From an uncultured Erysipelotrichaceae bacterium (GTDB taxonomy: Bacteria > Bacillota_I > Bacilli_A > Erysipelotrichales > Erysipelotrichaceae): DNA of 29,091 nucleotides. Position 1 is the stretch's first letter. Each line of letters starts with the position of its first letter. This document shows positions 1 to 6,680 of this stretch, piece after piece. Under the pieces are notes generated by a model. It made no database searches, had not been told where the DNA came from, and saw only the letters and a program-made list of their open reading frames with translations. A program made the translations under genes and the position numbers. Location of the stretch: positions 1-29,091 of the forward strand of contig CACXEN010000226.1 of assembly GCA_902766675.1 (NCBI GenBank), written 5' to 3'.

Positions 1-438
1 CTTCTTTATGCGGCTAGTCGTAGACAACATTTAACAGATAAAGTTTTACCTGCGATTAATGAAGGTATCACAATTGTGTCTGATCGCTTCGTAGATAGCT
101 CATTGGCTTATCAAGGATGTGGCAGACAAATTGGAATTGATGAAGTATATAGTATCAATCAGTTTGCGATAGACAATAATAAGCCATATAAGACATTATT
201 TTTAGATGTGGATGCTGAAGTTGGTTTACAAAGAATTCAAAAAGGCAGAGAACATCTTGATCGATTGGACCAAGAAGAGCTTGGTTTTCATGAAAGAGTT
301 TATGAAGGTTACCAACAAATTATTGAAAAATATAAAGATCGCATGATTGTGATTGATGCGAATCGTGACTTAGATGTAGTCATTGAAGATGCATATACTA
401 TATTAAAAGGAATATTAGATGAGCAAAGAGACGCTTAA
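1..438 (+). CDS. tmk: Thymidylate kinase, 5' end missing
   Basis: The reading frame is open from the first base, so the N-terminus and P-loop lie upstream of the window. The visible 145 residues begin LLYAASRRQHL, the segment before the DRF motif, and continue with SDRFVDSSLAYQGCGR, the thymidylate kinase signature (DR[FYW]xxSxxAYQG). A kinase lid-type segment follows (LQRIQKGREHLDRLDQE). The enzyme phosphorylates dTMP to dTDP in the cytoplasm. A GTG at 76 lies inside the conserved SDRF region and is not the start. The gene overlaps holB by 20 bp. In Bacillus tmk is also near holB, but yaaQ and yaaR, which lie between them there, are absent here. Identity is confident; only the 5' extent is unknown. 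Confidence 0.95.
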   Translation, partial: LLYAASRRQHLTDKVLPAINEGITIVSDRFVDSSLAYQGCGRQIGIDEVYSINQFAIDNNKPYKTLFLDVDAEVGLQRIQKGREHLDRLDQEELGFHERVYEGYQQIIEKYKDRMIVIDANRDLDVVIEDAYTILKGILDEQRDA

Positions 439-1429
439 AAAACAAGAACCGATTGTATATCACGCATTAGAAAATGCATGTAAAGAATCACGCATTAGTA
501 ATGCGTATCTTTTTTATGGACCAAAAGGAACACCGAAAATGGATGCCGCAATTCTTTTGGCACAAAGTATTCTTTGCGAAAAAGGAGATGCTTTAGCATG
601 CGAAGAATGTGAGACATGCAGAAGAGTAAAAGAAGGTCAATATGGAGATTTAATCATATTGGATGGGTCGCAAGATTCTATTTCTAAAAATGATGTAGAT
701 GCTATCCAATCCCAATTTTCTAAAACAGCATTAGAAGAAGGAAAAGGACAAAAAATATATATCATTCAAAATATAGAAAATGCGACAATTTCTGCCCAAA
801 ACAGCATGTTAAAGTTTTTGGAAGAACCATCCGCTGGTGTAACAGCTATTCTTATTACAGATAATATGAATCGCATATTACCAACGATTGTGTCGAGATG
901 TACATGTATACCTTTTTTACCATGTAGTAAAGATGTGTATTATGATTCAGCACTTTCACTTGGAATCAATGAAGAAGATGCATACTTTTTAGCAAATATT
1001 GCCAAAGATGAAAACAGTATGCAAGAGCTATATGAAAGTGCTGCATACCAAAGCGCAATCAATATGTTAAAACAGTTTTTAAATGTGGATGGTTTAATCA
1101 GAGAAGAATTATTGATTGATTATGATATTTCTTGGCGAAATAAAGAAAGTAGTAAAAAAGGGAAAAATGAGAACCAAATGATTCTAAAGACATTTTTTGA
1201 TTTACTTGCATTATATTGCCATGATGTCATTTTGAAAAATGACGCAAAAGGACCAAAATGGTATTATGAAGCAGTAAGAAATGCGAATAATACAAATACA
1301 TACTATGCTAAGATAATTATGATTGTGAACGAAGAAAAAGATAAAGTAAATAAGTTTAACGATCTCAATCTAGTTTTTGCGAAAGCATTTTATCGATTGG
1401 AGGAATTAAAGAATGAGCGAAGCTTATAA
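419..1429 (+). CDS. holB: DNA polymerase III delta' subunit
   Basis: This is the delta' clamp-loader subunit, an AAA+ protein of the replisome that helps load the beta clamp. The N-terminus shows SNAYLFYGPKGTPK (a degenerate P-loop at about residues 34–40), four zinc-ligand-type cysteines at C53, C61, C64 and C67, and a VSRCTCIPF segment corresponding to the conserved SRC motif. NSMLKFLEEP is the conserved helix before it. Length (336 aa) is normal. An AAGGA ribosome binding site lies inside the end of tmk, and the start overlaps tmk by 20 bp. The 3' end overlaps ricT by 17 bp, so translational coupling within the operon is likely. The degenerate P-loop fits delta', which does not hydrolyse ATP in well-studied species. 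Confidence 0.93.
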   Translation: MSKETLKKQEPIVYHALENACKESRISNAYLFYGPKGTPKMDAAILLAQSILCEKGDALACEECETCRRVKEGQYGDLIILDGSQDSISKNDVDAIQSQFSKTALEEGKGQKIYIIQNIENATISAQNSMLKFLEEPSAGVTAILITDNMNRILPTIVSRCTCIPFLPCSKDVYYDSALSLGINEEDAYFLANIAKDENSMQELYESAAYQSAINMLKQFLNVDGLIREELLIDYDISWRNKESSKKGKNENQMILKTFFDLLALYCHDVILKNDAKGPKWYYEAVRNANNTNTYYAKIIMIVNEEKDKVNKFNDLNLVFAKAFYRLEELKNERSL

Positions 1430-2564
1430 TGATAACAATAAAGAAGAAAATCAAGAACAAGAAGCTGTTGTGGAATATCCTTATTCAGTCGCTGTGAAAT
1501 TCCGTGACTCCAATAAACCATATTCATTTGGGGCATTTGACTCAAATTATAAAAAAGGTGATTGGGTAGTTGTGGAAACAGCACAAGGTATTGAAATGGG
1601 GTATGTCGAAGCAGATGCTCTGAGTATAGAAAAATACAAATTGGCTATGCCAACAAAAAGAGTTATTCGTATTGCGACAGAAGATGACCATCAAGACTAT
1701 TTAGAAAATGATGAATTAGAACAAATAGCATATAAAGTATGCGTGGAAGAAATCGAAAGTCTTGGACTAGATATGAACCTTTTAAGTGCACAATATACAT
1801 TAGATCGAACAAAAGTTCTATTTGTGTATTTAGCTGAACAAAGAGTTGATTTTAGAGAGCTCTTAAAACGTTTAGGATCTCGTTTACATTGTCGAATTGA
1901 ATTAAGACAAATTGGTGAAAGAGATAAAGCAAAGATGGTTGGTGGAATCGGTATGTGCGGCATGGAATGTTGTTGTAGAAGATTCAAAAACCATTTTGAT
2001 GTAATCTCAATCAATATGGCAAAGAATCAATTGTTAGCACTAAATACAGAAAAATTATCTGGTATGTGTGGAAAGCTCATGTGCTGTTTAAAATATGAGG
2101 ATGATTTATATAAAGAATTGATTGATGGCTTACCAAAAATGGGTTCGCAAGTGGAATATGAAGGAGAAGTATATCGTATTACTTCTATGAATGTAATGAA
2201 TAAAGAAGCGAAGTTAGAAAACTATGATGCTGTAATATTCCTTACATTAGATGAATTAAGAGAAAAAGCAATTCCAAGAAAAGGCGTTGTAATGCAAAGA
2301 AAGAATGATGGCGAAGAAAAGAAAGTCATTGTTAGAACACCACAGCAAAATAACGATGTTGATGTTGTAAGACATGTATCGATGGAACTGCCAACGATGC
2401 AATTAAATACTGTAAAAGAGCCAGAAAGAAGAACAGACAACAACAATAAACGTGGCCAAAACAATCGTAAGAATTTGCATAGCAGACGTAGAAATATCAA
2501 TAACGATAAAAAAGAGAATAAGAATATTACAGTTCGTACATTTGGGAAGAAAAAGGAGAACTAA
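1413..2564 (+). CDS. ricT: RicT/YaaT-type PSP1-domain protein with long basic tail
   Basis: This belongs to the PSP1/YaaT (RicT) family, whose Bacillus member joins the Fe–S-containing Y-complex (RicA/F/T) that modulates RNase Y. The two cysteine clusters are clear: MCGMECCCRRF (C182, C186–C188) and MCGKLMCCLKYE (C219, C224, C225). An upstream GGAGGA at about 1400 supports the ATG at 1413. The position immediately after holB is the conserved Bacillota arrangement. At 383 aa it is about 100 residues longer than the roughly 275-aa Bacillus protein as I recall it. The extra C-terminal part (about residues 335–383) is rich in Asn, Lys and Arg and looks disordered and possibly RNA-binding, which is inference. 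It overlaps rsmI by 1 bp. Confidence 0.9.
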   Translation: MSEAYNDNNKEENQEQEAVVEYPYSVAVKFRDSNKPYSFGAFDSNYKKGDWVVVETAQGIEMGYVEADALSIEKYKLAMPTKRVIRIATEDDHQDYLENDELEQIAYKVCVEEIESLGLDMNLLSAQYTLDRTKVLFVYLAEQRVDFRELLKRLGSRLHCRIELRQIGERDKAKMVGGIGMCGMECCCRRFKNHFDVISINMAKNQLLALNTEKLSGMCGKLMCCLKYEDDLYKELIDGLPKMGSQVEYEGEVYRITSMNVMNKEAKLENYDAVIFLTLDELREKAIPRKGVVMQRKNDGEEKKVIVRTPQQNNDVDVVRHVSMELPTMQLNTVKEPERRTDNNNKRGQNNRKNLHSRRRNINNDKKENKNITVRTFGKKKEN

Positions 2565-3424
2565 TGAAGCGTCAAAAGTCGTTTGAAAATGAAAAGCCAA
2601 CGTTATTTCTTGTGCCAACACCAATTGGCAACTTAAAAGAAATGACGCCTAGAGCGATTGAAGTGCTCAATGAAGTCGATGTGATTGCGTGTGAAGATAC
2701 ACGTGTTACTGGACAATTATTGAAACACTTTGATATTTCAAAACGACTAATTACTTATCAAAACTACAACGAAGAAAATAGTAGTAAAGGAATCATTAAT
2801 CTATTACAACAAGGAAATAATGTGGCGCTTGTGTCAGATGCTGGTTATCCTTTGATTAGTGATCCTGGACAAAGAATAGTAAGTGAAGCAGTTGGGGCTG
2901 GATTTAATGTAGTACCTATATCAGGTTCTAGTGCAATATTAAATGCAGTAGTCGCTTCTGGACTAATTGCACAACCATTTATCTTTGTGGGTTTTTTACC
3001 ATCCTCAACAAATGATTGTGTAAAAAAATTAGCGGAATATAAACCATATCCAATGACACTTGTCTTTTATGAAGCTCCACATCGCATTGAGAAGATGTTG
3101 AAGAATTGTTTGGAAGTGTTAGGGGATAGAAAATGTTGTTTGGCTAGAGAAATGACAAAGATGCACGAAGAGTTTATTCGTGGCACCATTTCTGAAGTAC
3201 TAGCAGAATGCGATGGACTAAAAGGAGAAATGGTAGTCATCATTGCTGGAAATAGTGATGATTATGAAAAAGATATTGATATGAGCCATCTATTACAAAT
3301 GGTGAATGATAAGATGGATTTAGGAATGTCAAAAAGTGATGCAGTAAAAGAAACTGCAGCAGCTACTGGTATTTCTAAGAATTTCATTTATGATTTAGTA
3401 CACGGAAAGGATAGAGTTTCATGA
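2564..3424 (+). CDS. rsmI: 16S rRNA 2'-O-ribose C1402 methyltransferase RsmI
   Basis: RsmI methylates the ribose of C1402 in the 16S rRNA decoding centre using SAM. It is a tetrapyrrole-methylase-fold enzyme with the family pattern VPTPIGNLKEMTPRAIEVL near the N-terminus, then ACEDTRVTGQLLKHF and SDAGYPLISDPG, followed by PISGSSAILNAVVASGL. Length (286 aa) is typical. AAAGGAG at about 2552 is the ribosome binding site, and the ATG overlaps the ricT stop by one base. The downstream gene begins in the ATGA overlap at 3421. In Bacillus, yabA, yabB and yazA separate ricT from rsmI; here the two are directly fused in the operon. Assignment is confident. Confidence 0.95.
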   Translation: MKRQKSFENEKPTLFLVPTPIGNLKEMTPRAIEVLNEVDVIACEDTRVTGQLLKHFDISKRLITYQNYNEENSSKGIINLLQQGNNVALVSDAGYPLISDPGQRIVSEAVGAGFNVVPISGSSAILNAVVASGLIAQPFIFVGFLPSSTNDCVKKLAEYKPYPMTLVFYEAPHRIEKMLKNCLEVLGDRKCCLAREMTKMHEEFIRGTISEVLAECDGLKGEMVVIIAGNSDDYEKDIDMSHLLQMVNDKMDLGMSKSDAVKETAAATGISKNFIYDLVHGKDRVS

Positions 3425-4251
3425 TTGATCTGTTTACAGTATTTACGAAAACAAATCTTTTCACAACACTGATATCAATTGTGGTTGCAGTAGCACCTGC
3501 AATCTTTTGGCTTGTATATATTTATAAAAAAGATAGACATGAAAAAGAGCCAATTGCATTATTACTCTTATTAATATTTGGTGGGTTGTTGGCTACTGTA
3601 ACATCATTTGTGTTAGAAACGATATCTTCTTTTGGTGAAGCGTATTTAGCAGTGATGATGCCAAATGCTGTCATTTTAACTACAACAATTAGTGCAATGC
3701 TTGTAGGAATTATCGAAGAAAGTAGTAAATATTTCTTTTTGAAGAAATTCTCTTTTAATAGAAAAGCATTTGATTATACATTTGATGGTTTGGTGTATGC
3801 AGTGTATGTATCACTAGGTTTTGCCCTAGCAGAAAACTTATTATATGTGTTTAGCTATGGCATTAGTGTCGCATTGCCAAGAGCGCTTCTTACTATTCCA
3901 GCGCACATGAGTTTTGGGGTATATATGGGCGCTTTCTATGGATTAGCAAAAGTATATGATGCTATGGGAGATAGTGACGCATCCAAAAGATATGCAAGAA
4001 TTGGCTTAATTGTGGCAATGGTATTACATGGTGTATATGATGCACTTGCGATGTTATCACATCTTTCATTCTTCTATATCGCATTCTATGTATTTGTGGT
4101 TGTATTAGATATTCTTGTATATATCACAATCATGAATAGACAAAAAGATGATAGAAGAATCCAAGAAATCATCCAAGAAAGATTAAACTATAAAGTGCCA
4201 TCAAGTATTGGTAGCGATAGAAATCAAAGCGAAAAAAGTGTAGAATATTAA
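3421..4251 (+). CDS. PrsW-family intramembrane glutamic protease
   Basis: This is a multi-pass membrane protein of the PrsW/CPBP-related glutamic intramembrane protease family. The family motifs are in order: KKDRHEKEP after the first membrane span, EESSK at E99–K103, AENLLY at E138–N139, AHMSFG at H162 and LHGVYDAL at H203. I see about seven to eight hydrophobic segments. Bacillus PrsW cleaves the anti-sigma factor RsiW; the substrate here is unknown and no sigma/anti-sigma pair is in the window. It begins in a 4-bp ATGA overlap with rsmI and is followed 25 bp later by an FHA-domain membrane protein. Family assignment is strong; whether it is an orthologue of PrsW is not, so I give no symbol. 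Confidence 0.85.
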   Translation: MIDLFTVFTKTNLFTTLISIVVAVAPAIFWLVYIYKKDRHEKEPIALLLLLIFGGLLATVTSFVLETISSFGEAYLAVMMPNAVILTTTISAMLVGIIEESSKYFFLKKFSFNRKAFDYTFDGLVYAVYVSLGFALAENLLYVFSYGISVALPRALLTIPAHMSFGVYMGAFYGLAKVYDAMGDSDASKRYARIGLIVAMVLHGVYDALAMLSHLSFFYIAFYVFVVVLDILVYITIMNRQKDDRRIQEIIQERLNYKVPSSIGSDRNQSEKSVEY

Positions 4252-4276
4252 GTTGTAGTGAAAGGATAAGAAACAT

Positions 4277-5026
4277 ATGTTAAATGATCCAGAAATTGAT
4301 AAGCTGATTATCTATGGACTAGCTGGCGCATGCGCAGTACTGCTTTTAGCTGTACTTATTTTAGCGTTTAAGCGAAATGTTTACTATGTCAATGATAAAG
4401 GGCAAGAAATACCAAAGCCAAAGAAAAGCAAAAAACAAAAAGCTCCAACAGAAGCAGTTGAACCAGAAGTAAAAACAGAAGTTCAAACTCCTGCTATAGA
4501 GCCAGAAGTACCTGTTGTAGAAGCTCCAACTCCTGCACCAACACCAGTAGTTGAGCCTCTTGATTTACCTGAGGCTGAAGCAGAGGTGGTAGCTGAGCCA
4601 CAACCAACGACTGTTGTGCCAACGATAAAAGATATACCAGAAGCACAACCTGTAGAAGAAGTTGAACAAAAAGGAGGTACATTAGAAGTACCTTTGGCAA
4701 AACCTACAACTTCTCCAATAAAAGGAGCATTAGTAAATTTAACAGTAAATGGGAAAAGCGAAGAAAGAGCAATTGATCGCTTACCTTGCTTAATCGGTAG
4801 AGAATCCGCAAGCTGTGACTTTGTGATTCTAGAACCAGCAGTTAGTAGAAGACATGCTCGTGTATTAATTGCAAATGATGAATTATGTATCGAAGATGTT
4901 TCTGAACACAATGGAACATTTGTGAATGGCACGAAACTACCTTCACTTGGTAGAATTGCAATCCATGAAGGTGATGTAATATCTTTAGGTCGTGCAACTA
5001 TTACAATTGAAAAGTTATTGTATTAG
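4277..5026 (+). CDS. Membrane-anchored FHA-domain protein
   Basis: The protein has an N-terminal membrane helix (about residues 10–31), a Lys-rich stretch, a long Pro/Glu/Val-rich linker (about 45–145) and a C-terminal forkhead-associated domain (about 151–249). The FHA signature residues are present: IGRES at 173–177, SRRH at 190–193 and HNGTFVNG at 211–218. FHA domains bind phosphothreonine peptides. With the first segment short and basic residues after the helix, the FHA domain is probably cytoplasmic. AAAGGA at about 4261 is the ribosome binding site. It is the last gene of the tmk operon before the terminator at 5050. No Ser/Thr kinase or phosphatase gene is visible here, so the partner is unknown. 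Confidence 0.85.
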   Translation: MLNDPEIDKLIIYGLAGACAVLLLAVLILAFKRNVYYVNDKGQEIPKPKKSKKQKAPTEAVEPEVKTEVQTPAIEPEVPVVEAPTPAPTPVVEPLDLPEAEAEVVAEPQPTTVVPTIKDIPEAQPVEEVEQKGGTLEVPLAKPTTSPIKGALVNLTVNGKSEERAIDRLPCLIGRESASCDFVILEPAVSRRHARVLIANDELCIEDVSEHNGTFVNGTKLPSLGRIAIHEGDVISLGRATITIEKLLY

Positions 5027-5049
5027 AAATAAAGATACTAAATACCATG

Positions 5050-5078
5050 AAGTGGAAATCATATGATTTCCACTTTTT
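5050..5078 (+). terminator. Rho-independent terminator after the FHA gene
   Basis: The sequence from 5052 to 5073 is a perfect 22-base palindrome (GTGGAAATCAT and its complement), extended by A/T pairs at both ends and followed by five T residues. It closes the tmk–FHA operon. The same palindrome could terminate on the other strand, but no convergent gene is present. Confidence 0.88.
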
Positions 5079-5172
5079 AATTCGCTATGTGATGAATGGA
5101 TGCATAAAATTAGATGATATATGCATTTAGAAAAATATATTGAATTTGCATAATACTTCATCAAAAGTAGAA

Positions 5173-5178
5173 TATAAT
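5173..5178 (+). promoter_or_regulatory. Probable -10 element for the zinc-ribbon gene
   Basis: A consensus TATAAT sits 33 bp before the ATG at 5211. I see no good -35 hexamer at 16–18 bp upstream; TTGCAT at 5146–5151 is 21 bp away. The assignment rests on the -10 and on position after a terminator. Confidence 0.45.
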
Positions 5179-5210
5179 AGTTGTAAATAACGCAATATAG
5201 ATAGAGAAAT

Positions 5211-5807
5211 ATGATTTGTTGGAAATGTCAAAATGAATGTGGTGATGGCGAGAAGTTTTGTGCGCATTGTGGTGCTGCACTAACACCAAAAATAACAGAA
5301 ACACCCATACCACAAAAAAAGAATACAAATAGATTGCCGATAATACTTATTGGAATTGGAGCTTTGGTATGCCTATTTTTAATAGGAGCATTAATATTAG
5401 GCAATCAAAAAAAAGAAGTCATGCATTGTCAATCTAGTGCAACAGATAGTTTATATAGAGAATATATAGCATATGGTAGCGAAGATAAAATTTCAAAAAT
5501 CGTTATTAAAGTAGTTGAAAGAGATGACAGTGGTTTATTAACAGAAGCTGATTTAGAAGATATTAAGTCATTGTTAGATATAGAAAAGAATAATATCGCA
5601 TCAGAAAAAGGAGTTAGCTTTGATTATTCTGCTAATATGAAGGATAATATTTTAGTAATTGAAGCGACATCAACAATTGATTTAAACAAAGTATCAGATG
5701 ATTATGTAGGATCATATTTCGTGCCATTTGATGTAACATGGAAAGACATGAGTGCAGAAGAGTTTGAATCATATGTTGAATATTGGGAAAATATTACTTG
5801 TGGATAG
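5211..5807 (+). CDS. Zinc-ribbon membrane protein, function unknown
   Basis: Residues 3–20 form a zinc-ribbon (CWKC at 3–6, CAHC at 17–20). A short linker follows, then one membrane helix at about 43–64 and a roughly 130-residue domain that should be extracytoplasmic. That domain (from about MHCQSSATDSLY) has the size and feel of YehR-like DUF1307 lipoproteins, with alternating short strands, but this is a weak resemblance. The ribosome binding site is poor (AGAGAA at about 5202). The next gene, a lipoprotein, starts 13 bp after the stop, so the two are probably cotranscribed. Zinc-ribbon plus single-helix architecture is common in Bacillota proteins of unknown role. Confidence 0.75.
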   Translation: MICWKCQNECGDGEKFCAHCGAALTPKITETPIPQKKNTNRLPIILIGIGALVCLFLIGALILGNQKKEVMHCQSSATDSLYREYIAYGSEDKISKIVIKVVERDDSGLLTEADLEDIKSLLDIEKNNIASEKGVSFDYSANMKDNILVIEATSTIDLNKVSDDYVGSYFVPFDVTWKDMSAEEFESYVEYWENITCG

Positions 5808-5820
5808 AGGGGAAATAACG

Positions 5821-6348
5821 ATGAAAAAATTAATGAAAATCCTTTTAGTTAGTATTCTATCAATTGGTTTCTTTGCGTGTTCGCAAAAGGAAGAAGAAAA
5901 AGTATTGGATGGAGTACAAGGTGATGTATTAAAAACGATGTTTTATTCTTATGGCATCAATGATGCATACTTTCAAGAACAAATCGGAGACACTATTACA
6001 ACAGAAGGTAAACAATTCTTAATCGTTGATGTAACAGTAATAAATGAGAAAGAAGAAAGTGTATTGATGGCAGATACAGATTTCTATTTAACATATGGCG
6101 AAGATGAAAGAGCAGAACCATTATCAGTATATGGCGGAGATCCATTATTAGAAGATGAACTACCAAGAGAATATACTGTTGAAGCCGCAAGTGATAAAAC
6201 TGGAAAATTATTATTCGTTGTGCCATTAGAAGAAACAACATTCTATCTAAAAGCGCAAGATCACTATAAAACAAGTGAAAGCGAAGAGATTGTGGATGGA
6301 GATACATATTCACTCTCATTTACAGTTGAAAAGAAAGAAAGCGAATAA
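5821..6348 (+). CDS. Lipoprotein, DUF4352-like
   Basis: The start at 5821 is chosen because AGAGGGGA lies 8–15 bp upstream and the product then begins with a lipoprotein signal peptide: basic MKKLMK, a hydrophobic core and a lipobox ending at Cys20 (IGFFAC). An in-frame ATG at 5752 would add 23 residues that overlap the previous gene and destroy the signal peptide. The mature 155 residues include QFLIVDVTVIN and a later KLLFVVP segment, resembling DUF4352-type immunoglobulin-like lipoprotein domains, in which a conserved strand reads xFxVVxVxVxN. It probably sits on the outer face of the membrane near the product of the upstream zinc-ribbon gene. The function is unknown. Confidence 0.78.
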   Translation: MKKLMKILLVSILSIGFFACSQKEEEKVLDGVQGDVLKTMFYSYGINDAYFQEQIGDTITTEGKQFLIVDVTVINEKEESVLMADTDFYLTYGEDERAEPLSVYGGDPLLEDELPREYTVEAASDKTGKLLFVVPLEETTFYLKAQDHYKTSESEEIVDGDTYSLSFTVEKKESE

Positions 6349-6354
6349 TCATAT

Positions 6355-6382
6355 AAGCATTACCAAAATGGTAATGCTTTTT
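6355..6382 (+). terminator. Rho-independent terminator after the lipoprotein gene
   Basis: AAGCATTACCA and its complement TGGTAATGCTT form an 11-bp stem around a 3-base loop, followed by a short T run (6378–6382). It ends the 5211–6348 pair. Confidence 0.85.
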
Positions 6383-6395
6383 AAATGTAAATAAG

Positions 6396-6423
6396 TAGAC
6401 AAAAGATAATTGATAGATATAAT
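6396..6423 (+). promoter_or_regulatory. Promoter of the 57-codon gene
   Basis: TAGACA (6396–6401, five of six consensus positions) and TATAAT (6418–6423, perfect) are separated by 16 bp. It lies just after the preceding terminator and about 35 bp before the ATG at 6459, giving a predicted transcription start near 6430. Confidence 0.7.
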
Positions 6424-6458
6424 ATATTCAACCTACATTTTTTGAAAGGAAATTTAAT

Positions 6459-6632
6459 ATGAAAAAGAAAACAGATTTTTTGTCTACTTTTTTAGTGGAC
6501 TATGAAGCTGGTGACTCTTTGATACATGAGTTCATGGATGTGGACACATATTTAAAACTTTTAGAAAAAGAGGAATATGGAGAGGTTAAAATTCTGAACC
6601 ATGTTGATATAGTATCTGGCTTGAAGGCGTAG
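6459..6632 (+). CDS. Small protein of 57 aa, unknown function
   Basis: A short reading frame starts at ATG 6459 after a good ribosome binding site (GAAAGGA at 6444–6450) and a strong promoter at 6396–6423. The product begins MKKKTDFLSTFLVDYEAGDS and ends VDIVSGLKA; it is mildly acidic, has no membrane segment or cysteine, and matches no family I recognise. The stop codon TAG (6630–6632) lies in the loop of the terminator hairpin at 6623–6644. The gene is therefore a compact unit of promoter, SD, small protein and terminator. It could be a free-standing small protein or a leader peptide affecting the M16 peptidase gene downstream. The gene signals are good; the role is unknown. Confidence 0.65.
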   Translation: MKKKTDFLSTFLVDYEAGDSLIHEFMDVDTYLKLLEKEEYGEVKILNHVDIVSGLKA

Positions 6633-6649
6633 GCCTTCTTTTTTAAAAT
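6621..6649 (+). promoter_or_regulatory. Possible promoter of the M16 peptidase gene
   Basis: TTGAAG (6621–6626, four of six) and TAAAAT (6644–6649, five of six) are spaced by exactly 17 bp. They overlap the terminator hairpin. This would let the peptidase gene be transcribed independently of the small gene. Confidence 0.4.
6623..6644 (+). terminator. Terminator overlapping the end of the 57-codon gene
   Basis: GAAGGC (6623–6628) pairs with GCCTTC (6633–6638) around the loop GTAG, followed by six T residues (6639–6644). The 5' arm is made from the last codons of the small gene. Confidence 0.8.
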
Positions 6650-6680
6650 GGAATAGTGGTAGAAAGCGGCAGGTGAGTAT

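Noticed and set aside
4483..4932. − strand reading frame opposite the FHA protein
   Set aside because: Its composition reflects the Pro/Glu linker read backwards; no start signals.
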